The notes beneath the pieces were generated by a model. The model was not told the origin of the DNA. It made no database searches and saw only the letters and a list, made by a program, of their open reading frames with translations. Of a stretch of DNA of 64,000 nucleotides, positions 53,855-62,260 are shown one piece after another. The position numbers and the translations under genes were made by a program. Numbering within the stretch: the first letter of the stretch is position 1; each line of letters opens with the position of its first letter. The DNA is from CAZWCX01 sp964632945 (GTDB lineage Bacteria; Planctomycetota; MHYJ01; WSZJ01; CAZWCX01), in the NCBI GenBank assembly GCA_964632945.1, contig CAZWCX010000009.1, positions 35,309 to 99,308 of the forward strand, read 5' to 3'.

Positions 53855-56800
53855 ATGTCCCACGCAGAAACGAATGCCACCGATCCGCGGGACGACGCGG
53901 CGATGGCCCGCGCGAGCGCCGGCAACCCCGCGCCCCCGGCCCCGGGCACGACCTTCGGACGCTACCGGCTGATCGAACTCCTGGGCGCGGGGGGGATGGG
54001 CGTCGTCTGGCGGGCCTGGGACCCGGAACTCGGCCGGGAAGTTGCGATCAAGCAGATTCGCGGCGGCTCGAGGACGCCGGTGGCGATGGAGCGGTTCCGT
54101 CGGGAGGCGGAACTGGCGGCGCGTCTGCGCCACCCGGGAATCGTCGGCGTGTACGACGCCGGGGTGTGCGGCGAGACGCCGTTCCTGGCGCTCGAGTTCG
54201 TGCGCGGCCGGACCCTCGCCCGGATTCTCGACGAGCGACGGAAGACACGCGCCGCCGGGTTCGCGCGCCCGCCGGAGGAGCTGCGTCGAGACGTGGAGCT
54301 CCTCGCGGACGCGGCGGCGGCGATCGGCGCGGCGCATCGGGCGGGGGTGATCCATCGGGACCTGAAGCCCGCCAACCTCGTGATCGACGGCTCGGGCCGC
54401 CCGCGGGTCATGGACTTCGGCCTGGCCAAGGAGTTTCAGCCGGCGGCGGACGCGATGCCGGCGCTGACCCGGGACGGGCAGGCGATCGGCACGCCGCACT
54501 ACATGAGTCCGGAGCAGGTCGCGGGGGACCTCGCGCGCGTCGGCCCCGCGTCGGATGTCTGGTCGCTCGGCGTCACGCTGTACGAGGCGTTGGTCGGCTC
54601 CGTGCCGTTCGGTGGACGAGAGACGCTGGCGGGGCTCTTCTCGGCCATTCTCGACGGAGACTACATCCCCCCACGCCGGCTTGCCCCGGACGTGCCCGAG
54701 GAATTGGCAGCCGTCTGCGGCAAGGCGCTCGCGCCCGAGCCGGCGGAACGATACCGGGACGCCGCCGACCTGGAAGCGGATCTGCGCCGGTGGCTGCAGG
54801 GGGATCCCGTGGGGGCGACACGCCCCTCCCGCCTGGGGTCCGCGCTGCGTCGCGCCGCTCGACGTCCGGCCCTGGCGCTCGTCGTAGCCGCGATCGTCCT
54901 GGCGTCCGCGGGCATCCCCCTCTGGGTGGACGCAACGCGTCGCGGCGAGCGGGCCCAGGCGCGCGCGCTCCTCGACCAGATTCAGCGCCAGGCCGAGGCC
55001 TTCCAGGCGACCGTCATGCGGGAGCCGATGCCGCAGGAGGCGCGGGAGGCCCTGTCGGAGCAACCGCTGGGTGCGCTCGAGCGTTTGCTCGAACGCTTTC
55101 CCGAATCCGGCGCCGCGCGCGCATGGCGGGGACGATACCTCGAACTGCTCGGAAAACACGCCGAGGCGCGCCGGGAGTACGACCGCGCCTGCGCCGATGC
55201 CCCGGACGAAGCGGTAACCTGGTACCTGCGGGGGATGGCCGCGCTGCGGGAGTACGGACGACGGCGTCCCCTGCCGGGCGCGTTGGCCACCTCGACGGGG
55301 ATCGCCTTCCAGCCGGCGGGTCCGGAAGACGAAGACGCGCGGGCCCTGCGCGAGCGGGGTCGGGTCGACCTCGAGCGCGCCGCGGCGCAGCCGCCGACGC
55401 CGGAGTTCGGCGCCGAGCAACGCGCGGCCGCCCTGGGCCGGGCGGCACTGGTCCGGGCGGACGCGGATGCGTATCTCGCGGCGCTCCGCGCGGTGGAGGG
55501 ACGAACCGGACCGGAGGCGGAAAAGGTGCGGGGGCGGGCCCATTACCATCGCGGCGAGTTCGCGGCCTCGGTGGAGGCGTTCGATCGCGCCCTCGCCGCC
55601 TGGCCGGAAGACGCGGACGCGCGCTGGGAACGCGGCATGGCGCAGCTTTGTCGCGGCGTAGAGGATCGGGCCCGCGGACGGGACCCGCGGCCGCGGTTTC
55701 GCGCGGCGCTGGAAGACTATCGCGCGGCCCTGGCGCGCGACGGCGGCGTCGGCGATCCGCTCAACCCGGGCACGGCCTGCCTGTTTCTGGCCCAGGAAGA
55801 GGCGGGCCGCGGCGGGGACGCCCGTGCCCACGGCCAGGAAGCCATGGACTTTCTGACGCTGTCCATCCGGCGAAACCCGGGGACGATCGACGCGCGACTC
55901 AACCGCGCGATGGCGCGGGAACTGCTCGCCGACGTGGAGGAGGACGCCGGCCGGGATCCACGCGAGCGGCTCGACGCCGCGCTCGGCGATGCGCGCGACG
56001 CCGCGGCACTCGAGACCGGACTCGGAGCGGCCGACCCGCTCGCGGCCTCGATGGAGCATGCCCGGGGCGCGGCGGAAGAGCGCCGGGGCGGAGATGGCCG
56101 CGCGTGGTTCGAGCGCGCAACGTCCGTCGTGGAAGAACTCCTGCGCGCCGAACCCCGCGACTCTCGGGCGATTCATCTCCGCGGGATCATCGTGCGCTCC
56201 CAGGCCTTCGCGCGCGGCGCCCGCGGGGAAGATCCGGCAGGGGAACTCGAACGCGCCCGCGGGATCTTCACGGCCACCGTGGAGCTGGCGCCGGACTGGT
56301 CCGAGCCGCGGGAAAACCGGGCGCGCGTGACGGTGGAACTGGCGCTGCACCATGCGGGTCGCGGGGAGGACCCCAGCCGACTCCTGGCCGAAGCCGAAGC
56401 CGACCTCGACGAGGTGCTGGCCCGGCACCCGACCCGCGGGTCGGCGCGCGAACTGCGCCTGCAGGCGCGGCTCACGGCGGCCCTTCAACGCGCCCGACAC
56501 GGGGAGGATCCACGCGCGGCCCTGCGTCGCGCCCTCGAAGACCCCCATGAGGTCCTCCGCATCGATCCCGGCTCCGCCACGGCCCGCTACGGTCGGGCCG
56601 TCGTGTACCGTTGGCTGGCCGAAGCCGACGCCCGGCGCGGCCTCGACCCGCGGGAGTCGCTCGAGCGCGCGCGCGCGGATCTCGACGCGTTCCTGGGGTC
56701 GAAGCCCGGAGATGCGCGCGCGCGGATCCTGCGCGTCCTCGTCCTGCGTTACCTGGCCGGACTCCCGTCGACTCCGCCGGCGGACCGGTCGGGGTTCCTG

Positions 56801-57418
56801 GAACAGGCCTTGGCCGACCTGGACGGAATCCTCGCAATCGACGCCGAAAATACGGAGGCCCGCCACGAGCGGGCGACGCTGCAGATGAACCGCGCCCGGG
56901 AGCCCGGTCACGACGAGTCCGACCGGCGCGCCTTCCGGCAGGCCGCGCTGGCGGATCTCGATCTTCTGCTGAACGCCGACCCCCGCGACCTCAAGGCGCG
57001 GCTGCACCGGGCGCTGGTCCGGCTGATGGCGGGGATTTCGGTCGGGACGCCTCTCGACGAAAGTCGGACCTGTCTGGACGGGACGGTCGAGGATTGCACC
57101 GCCGTCACCGAAATCGAACCCGGCCTGGCGATCGCCTGGACGCGGCGCGGGGAGGCGCACGCGGAACTCGGACGACGTTTCTCGGCGACCGGAGACGACC
57201 CGGCCGGGGAGTTTGCCGCCGCCGAAGCCGACTTCCGGGCTGGGGCGGAACGGGGGGACGTCGAGGCTTGGGTCCACCTGGGGCAGCTCTTTCGCGCCCT
57301 CGGGCGCACGGAAGAAGCGATCGACGCCTTCGAGACGGCGGCCCGGGCCATTCCTCCCCTCGCATCACAGCTTCTTGGGCTCGTCGAGGAATTGCGCAGG
57401 GAGGAGCGTAAGCGCTGA
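53855..57418 (+). CDS. membrane Ser/Thr protein kinase with TPR domain
   Basis: 1,187 aa from the ATG preceded by GGGGGAGG. Kinase domain residues about 36-320 with GAGGMG, AIKQI, HRDLKPAN, DFG in VMDFGLAKE and YMSPEQ. Membrane helix near 338-360 (LALVVAAIVLASAGIPLW). The remaining 820 residues are TPR-type repeats, several of them with the recurring phrase 'GxDPRxxLxxAxxD' (for example ARRGLDPRESLERARADLD). Divergent from the atypical kinase gene; the shared 235-bp region holds both promoters. Confidence 0.9.
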   Translation: MSHAETNATDPRDDAAMARASAGNPAPPAPGTTFGRYRLIELLGAGGMGVVWRAWDPELGREVAIKQIRGGSRTPVAMERFRREAELAARLRHPGIVGVYDAGVCGETPFLALEFVRGRTLARILDERRKTRAAGFARPPEELRRDVELLADAAAAIGAAHRAGVIHRDLKPANLVIDGSGRPRVMDFGLAKEFQPAADAMPALTRDGQAIGTPHYMSPEQVAGDLARVGPASDVWSLGVTLYEALVGSVPFGGRETLAGLFSAILDGDYIPPRRLAPDVPEELAAVCGKALAPEPAERYRDAADLEADLRRWLQGDPVGATRPSRLGSALRRAARRPALALVVAAIVLASAGIPLWVDATRRGERAQARALLDQIQRQAEAFQATVMREPMPQEAREALSEQPLGALERLLERFPESGAARAWRGRYLELLGKHAEARREYDRACADAPDEAVTWYLRGMAALREYGRRRPLPGALATSTGIAFQPAGPEDEDARALRERGRVDLERAAAQPPTPEFGAEQRAAALGRAALVRADADAYLAALRAVEGRTGPEAEKVRGRAHYHRGEFAASVEAFDRALAAWPEDADARWERGMAQLCRGVEDRARGRDPRPRFRAALEDYRAALARDGGVGDPLNPGTACLFLAQEEAGRGGDARAHGQEAMDFLTLSIRRNPGTIDARLNRAMARELLADVEEDAGRDPRERLDAALGDARDAAALETGLGAADPLAASMEHARGAAEERRGGDGRAWFERATSVVEELLRAEPRDSRAIHLRGIIVRSQAFARGARGEDPAGELERARGIFTATVELAPDWSEPRENRARVTVELALHHAGRGEDPSRLLAEAEADLDEVLARHPTRGSARELRLQARLTAALQRARHGEDPRAALRRALEDPHEVLRIDPGSATARYGRAVVYRWLAEADARRGLDPRESLERARADLDAFLGSKPGDARARILRVLVLRYLAGLPSTPPADRSGFLEQALADLDGILAIDAENTEARHERATLQMNRAREPGHDESDRRAFRQAALADLDLLLNADPRDLKARLHRALVRLMAGISVGTPLDESRTCLDGTVEDCTAVTEIEPGLAIAWTRRGEAHAELGRRFSATGDDPAGEFAAAEADFRAGAERGDVEAWVHLGQLFRALGRTEEAIDAFETAARAIPPLASQLLGLVEELRREERKR

Positions 57419-57564
57419 GGCGCGCCGGTGCACGGTCGACCCGCGAAAGCCGGCCCCCGCGCGCGCCCTCTCCCCCCGGCGGCACGCGGCGCGAATCGTG
57501 AGTTCCCTGGTCGCCGCTCCCGCGTCCCCCCGATCGCGCGCACTCCGCCATGGGACCCGGCCGG

Positions 57565-58329
57565 TCATGCCGGCGGCGACTCTGCGTGCGTCTCCAGCGG
57601 CAGCCCGAGAATCGTGGACAGCGCATGGCCGACCCGCAGGGCCTCCTCCTGGGGGCACGGATGACCCCGGCCGTCCACCGCGCGAGGCCCCCCGTCCGTC
57701 ATCTTCAGTTTGCGCCCGTCGGCCAGCCTCACCACCAGTTCCCAGTAATGTCCCGTGAACCCGGTCTCGCTGTCTTGGTGGTACCGCCCCTCCATTCGCA
57801 GCGCGCGACATTCGGAGAAGTCGGCATCGACGGCGAGCGACTTCCGACCGAGGATCGACCGATGCAGCCAGATCTTCCGTTGCTTCCCATCGACGACCCG
57901 GTAGTCCCGAATCGAGGCGCGCAGGAACAACAACGCGGCGCCCAGGAGCGCCGTGATTCCCGGGATGAGCAACCGGGAAAGCCCGGCCGATCCCACAAGC
58001 ATCTCGAGACACAGGATGCCGGAGAAGAACAGGCAGGACAGGCCCGCGGCAAGAAGGCACCCTTCCCGGCCGCTGGTGTAGTCGACCACATAGGTCTGGG
58101 GTACGAGCCCGCCCGAGTCGTCGCGGATCTCGATCAGGCGAACTCCCGCGGCACTGTCCAGGGAGGTCTTGTAACTGAATCCGGTGCACGCATACGTCGA
58201 GCAACGTCCAGTGTACGCGAAGCAATCGCGGTGGTGCGGCGTCTCGCATTCGGTACATCACACCACGCCTTGGGCGAGCGGCTCGCCGCACACCTGGCAT
58301 TTCTGGTCGTCCATGTCCCGGTCGTTCAT
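57565..58329 (-). pseudogene. RING/zinc-finger membrane protein interrupted by TGA at codon 24
   Basis: 254 codons from the ATG at 58329. The N-terminus reads CQVCGEPLAQGVV, then TGA (58258-58260), then CTECETPHHRDCFAYTGRC in the same frame: a prokaryotic RING-like zinc finger with all Cys/His ligands present. Two membrane helices (LLAAGLSCLFFSGILCLEML, LLIPGITALLGAALLFL) and a beta-rich soluble domain (WELVVRLADGRKLKMTDGG) follow. The TGA occupies a variable position before a zinc ligand, so it is not an obvious Sec/Cys site, and no hairpin follows at SECIS distance. A CGA-to-TGA change would explain it. A recoded start is not excluded. Confidence 0.65.
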
Positions 58330-58336
58330 TGGTAGA

Positions 58337-58560
58337 AATCAGGCGCGGTGCCCTCGCGGGTACGGGCTCCTGCATCCCCCTTTCAAACCGTGCGTGCGGT
58401 TTCCCCGCACGCGGCTTACCGAGGCTCTCTACCGCGCGCGTGCACGCGGACCCGGGTGACGAATCGTCCCGCGCCACGGGTGACGTCCGTGTTTCGTCAC
58501 GAAACGCGCATGGGGCAACACCCGCGGATCGAACACCGACCGCCTCTCGCCGCCGCGCCC
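58337..58560 (-). mobile_element. group II intron domain V-like fragment, copy A
   Basis: Minus-strand sequence with the domain V fold: AAGCCGCG ... UGCGG - GGAAA - CCGCA - CG bulge - CACGGUUU. One pair of the lower stem is disrupted (C opposite A). A conserved pre-fragment peptide (FDPRVLPHARFV ... GTIRHPGPRARAR, stop) precedes it. About 220 bp are closely similar to copy B at 61902-62125. No reverse transcriptase gene accompanies it; this is a degenerate remnant filling the 451-bp gap 58330-58780. It ends (TTTCTACCA) immediately at the start codon of the zinc-finger gene. Confidence 0.55.
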
Positions 58561-58780
58561 GGACTTGCACCCGCAAGTTCGATGCAGCAAGCGATCTTCC
58601 GGATCGCGATCAGGACTCACCATGGCGGAGGGAGTGTAGCGGTGCAACGGGAAGCGGGTCAATCGCCGCTGGCGCAGCGCGTGCGGCAGAGGGAAATGGG
58701 GCCGTGCCCGGAGGCCTGAAGGGAACGCGAAGGCCCGAGCCGACCGTGGATTCTTCTCGTGGAGGAAGTCGCGGGCGTGC

Positions 58781-61700
58781 TCATCGCCCGCGCACGCGGA
58801 TCTCCGCCCAGCGGGGATCCGCGCGCAGGGGCGCCAGGTCCGGCTCGAATTCCAGTCGGTCGGCGTCCCGCCATCCGGCGTCCAGGCACTCCGCAAGATG
58901 CCGAAAGGCCGCGTCGGGGGCCGTGCGCGCCTTCCGGCAGGCGAGCGCAAGGTGGGCCTGGGCGAAGGCCGTGCCGAGCGCAGCGTCGGCGAGTCGCGCG
59001 CGTCGCGACGGGGCATCGAGGCCCGCGAGTCCGGCCTCGACGGCGTCGAGTACGGCCTGGTAGGCGACGGCGGCGGCTTCCCGGTCGCCGGCGCGGGAGG
59101 CGGTTCCGGCGCGCGTCATCGCAGCCTGCCAGGAACCCGCGTCCACGAGCGGCGCCGCCATGTCCCGCGAGGCATCCGTCGCGCCGGGTGAGGCGAGCGA
59201 AGCGGCCTCCGCGGACCGGCCAAGCACCGCATAGAGTCGGGCGAGTTCGGCGCTCGCGGCGGGGAGCCCCTTGCCGATCGCGGCCTCGAGATCGCATGCG
59301 CCCGCGAGGCGGAATGCCAGCGGATCCCCGCCGACCTTCGCTTCGGCAGCTCCAAGCTGCGCGTGGGCCAATCCGCGATAGTAGTGGGCGAGCGCGATGT
59401 CCGTCGAGACCTTCAACGCCGCCGTGCTGTCTTCGAGCGCGGCCCGGAAGTGCGGGGCGGGATCCCCGCCGGCGCGGACCTCGGCCTGCGCGCAACGCAG
59501 ATGGAGGAGCGCCCGATTGACCCGCTGGAGGGCCAGGTCCGGCCGGCGGGCGAGCATCGGTTCCAACGCCTCGATCGCTCGTCGATAGCCGGGCCGCGGG
59601 TCGCGGCCCGCCGCCTGGTCCATTCCGGCGAGCTCCGCCAGTGCCCCAGCGCGATTGGCCGCCGCCTCCAGGAAGTCCGGCTCCGCCGCCAGCGCCGCGT
59701 CCAGATCCTCCAGCGCCGCGCGCATCTCGGCCTCGGAATTCTCCCCGCGTGCTTGGCGCAGGCGTGCGATTCCCATTCGCGCGCTCCCCCGATTGGCCCG
59801 AGCGTCCGCAAACTCGGGGAGCTCGTCCACGACACGGTTCAGGTCCGCCAAGGCCCTCCGGTAGGAATCCTCGGCCGGACCGCCGAACATCCGCTGCTGG
59901 TCGGCGACGATACAGTGATAGGTCCCACGCGTGTACAGCGCGTGCCGGTCGCTCGGTCGCACTTCCAGGGCCCGATCGAGGTCCGCGAGTGCATCGCGGA
60001 AGAGTTCGCCGGCGTCCCGTCCCATCGACGCTTCGACGAGGCCGAGCATGCACCGCGAGCCGGCTCGCTGCAATAGCGCATCGGACGAGTCGGGTGCCAG
60101 TTCCAGCGCCAGCCCGAACTCCACGATCGCCTCGCGCAGCGCGGGACGCGGGTCCACTCCGTTCGTGGACTGCTCGACGGCGGCGGCATAGCGGGTGAAC
60201 CCCAGGTAGACCCGCGCGAACGGGTCGAAGGGCCAGCGCTCGAGCAGGCGGCGAAATGCGGCCGCCGCATCGCCGAACCGCCCGAGATAGTGGAGCGACA
60301 ACCCGCGCCACCGCTCGGCACGTGCTCCCTCCGCCCCCTCCAGGAGCCGGAGCGCCTCCGCGCCTCCCGACGCTCCGTGCGCGGCGAGGACCGCCATCGC
60401 GCCTCCCGCCGCAAGCTCCCGCTCGACCCAGGGCTCGGCCGCCGCCCGCGCCGCACGTTCCAGGTCCGCGAGCCCGCCCGTTCGCAGCGCCGCTTCCGCC
60501 GGCGTCTCCGGACGCATCGGCCGGAATTCGATCCCTCGCACTCCGGCGACCACCGCGGGCGCACCGCGCAGCCTCATGTAACGCTCCAAGCGCGAAATGC
60601 CGCGCAGCGTCCAGGTCAGGCCTTCCTCCGGCGCCTCGGCGCAACCGCGATCGAACGCCTCATCCGCCTCCCGCGACTGGCCGAGGATCTCCCACACGCG
60701 CCCGCGCCACGAAAGCGCCGTCCCCGGACGATCCGCCTGCGCCGCCAGGACCTCGATCAGCCTCAGCGGCTGCTCCGCCAGCGCCGACTGGGCTTCCGGC
60801 GACAAGCGGGTCCGATACACCGCGTCCTCGAACGACAGGACCCCGCGCCCCGCCGATTCGAGCAAGCCGTTCCGGTAGGCTTCGCGCGCCTTGCGATCGA
60901 GCCGGACGGCGATCGCGAGGCTGCACACCGCCAGCAGCGTCACCGCAACGCCGGCGAGCGCGCGACGATGGCGCCGACCGAAGCGTGACGCCAGCCACGC
61001 GATCCCGGTCCGAGTCGCCCGCACCCGTTCCCCCGCCAGCCACGCCCGCAAATCGAAGGCCAATGCGGCACCGTCCGGGTAGCGTCGCTGCGGGGTACGA
61101 TCGAGCGCCCGGCAACACACCGCCTCCAGGTCCTCCGGAATCCCTGCGCGAACCTCGCGCGGCCGCGGAACGTCCTGCGACACCACGTGCGAAAGCACCT
61201 CCATGCTCGTCCCGCCGTGAGGAAGCCGCCCGGTGAGCGCCTGGTAGAGCATCACCCCGAGCGCCCACACGTCGCAGCGCGGGTCCAGTTCCCGCACTCC
61301 CTCCACCTGCTCGGGACTCATGTATGCGGGAGAGCCGAGCAATTGCCCGCTCACGGTGAGACGCTCCGGGAGGGAACCACGGCCCGTCGCGGAATGGTCG
61401 AAGCGGCGGGCGAGCCCGAAGTCGGCAACGTGCGGGCGGCCGTCGACGTCGATGAGGAGGTTGCCCGGCTTGAGGTCCCGGTGGAGGATGCCGTGCGCAT
61501 GGGCATGTCCCACCGCTTCGGCTACTGCGGCCAGGATTTCCACCGCCGCCCGCAGGCGATTCGGATCCTCGGCGACCGGAGCGGCGGCGAGCCAATCGGC
61601 GAAAGTCGGGCCTTCGATCAGCTCCATGGCCAGGTAGAGCCCCTCGTCCGCCTCTCCCGCGTCGTACACCCCGACGATCCCCGGATGGCGGAGCTGCGCC

Positions 61701-61894
61701 ATCGTGGTCGCCTCGCGCAGGAAGCGCGCGACGGTCTCCCGGCCGTGGGACCAATCCGACCGGATGCGCTTGAGCGCGACGGTGCGGCCGAGGGAGAGAT
61801 CGTGCGCTTTCCAGACTTCCCCCATCGCCCCTTCTCCGAGCCGCGAGAGCAGGCGGTAGCGGACGAACATCGACGAGTTCTGATTCGGATTCAT
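58781..61894 (-). CDS. membrane Ser/Thr protein kinase with TPR domain
   Basis: 1,037 aa from the ATG at 61894, just downstream of the intron-like repeat; no convincing ribosome-binding site precedes it. Kinase domain residues about 13-290: GEGAMG, ALKRI, HRDLKPGN, DFG in VADFGLARR and the YMSPEQ motif. Membrane helix near 310-330 (LAGVAVTLLAVCSLAIAV), then 700 residues of TPR-like repeats (for example FADARANRGSARMGIARLRQARG, IALAHYYRGLAHAQLGAAEAKVGG). The catalytic residues are intact. One of four kinases in an 18-kb run. Confidence 0.88.
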   Translation of the reverse strand: MNPNQNSSMFVRYRLLSRLGEGAMGEVWKAHDLSLGRTVALKRIRSDWSHGRETVARFLREATTMAQLRHPGIVGVYDAGEADEGLYLAMELIEGPTFADWLAAAPVAEDPNRLRAAVEILAAVAEAVGHAHAHGILHRDLKPGNLLIDVDGRPHVADFGLARRFDHSATGRGSLPERLTVSGQLLGSPAYMSPEQVEGVRELDPRCDVWALGVMLYQALTGRLPHGGTSMEVLSHVVSQDVPRPREVRAGIPEDLEAVCCRALDRTPQRRYPDGAALAFDLRAWLAGERVRATRTGIAWLASRFGRRHRRALAGVAVTLLAVCSLAIAVRLDRKAREAYRNGLLESAGRGVLSFEDAVYRTRLSPEAQSALAEQPLRLIEVLAAQADRPGTALSWRGRVWEILGQSREADEAFDRGCAEAPEEGLTWTLRGISRLERYMRLRGAPAVVAGVRGIEFRPMRPETPAEAALRTGGLADLERAARAAAEPWVERELAAGGAMAVLAAHGASGGAEALRLLEGAEGARAERWRGLSLHYLGRFGDAAAAFRRLLERWPFDPFARVYLGFTRYAAAVEQSTNGVDPRPALREAIVEFGLALELAPDSSDALLQRAGSRCMLGLVEASMGRDAGELFRDALADLDRALEVRPSDRHALYTRGTYHCIVADQQRMFGGPAEDSYRRALADLNRVVDELPEFADARANRGSARMGIARLRQARGENSEAEMRAALEDLDAALAAEPDFLEAAANRAGALAELAGMDQAAGRDPRPGYRRAIEALEPMLARRPDLALQRVNRALLHLRCAQAEVRAGGDPAPHFRAALEDSTAALKVSTDIALAHYYRGLAHAQLGAAEAKVGGDPLAFRLAGACDLEAAIGKGLPAASAELARLYAVLGRSAEAASLASPGATDASRDMAAPLVDAGSWQAAMTRAGTASRAGDREAAAVAYQAVLDAVEAGLAGLDAPSRRARLADAALGTAFAQAHLALACRKARTAPDAAFRHLAECLDAGWRDADRLEFEPDLAPLRADPRWAEIRVRGR

Positions 61895-61901
61895 GGGTAG
61901 A

Positions 61902-62125
61902 CAGCAGGCGCGGTGCCCTTGCGGGTCCGGGCTCCCGCATCCCCCTCTCAAACCGTGCGTGCGGTTTTCCCGCACACGGCTTGCCGCCGCTCGTTACCGG
62001 GCGCGTACACGCGGACCCGGGTAGCGAATCGTCCCGAGCAGCAGGTGACGTCCTTCTTCCTTCACGAAACGCGCATGGGGCCACACCCGCGGATCGAACC
62101 CCGACCGCCTCCGGCCGCCGCGCCG
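61902..62125 (-). mobile_element. group II intron domain V-like fragment, copy B
   Basis: Same repeat as copy A but with an intact domain V-type hairpin: AAGCCGUG / CACGGUUU lower helix of eight pairs, a two-base CG bulge, and an upper UGCGG / CCGCA stem closed by a GAAAA loop. A conserved short peptide (FDPRVWPHARFV ... GTIRYPGPRVRAR, stop) precedes it. No intron-encoded protein nearby. It occupies the 366-bp gap between purF and the kinase gene and ends TCTACCC at the kinase start codon. Confidence 0.58.
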
Positions 62126-62260
62126 GGAGAAGGTCTCGATCCGACCCCGAGCCCCGCTCCTCCCCCCGCAGACGGCGGAGTCGCTCCGCCGCGCGCGTCC
62201 CGGTCCGCCGATGGACGCGGTACCGACCAACCGGGCGGGCGCACCGGCCGCGTCCCCGGG

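Noticed and set aside
48772..56550. A 2,592-codon open frame on the plus strand
   Set aside because: It crosses several well-supported genes on both strands and its Arg/Gly-rich translation shows no recognisable family.
58258..58260. Selenocysteine in the zinc-finger gene
   Set aside because: The position is variable in such fingers, and no hairpin with a GG loop occurs within SECIS distance.
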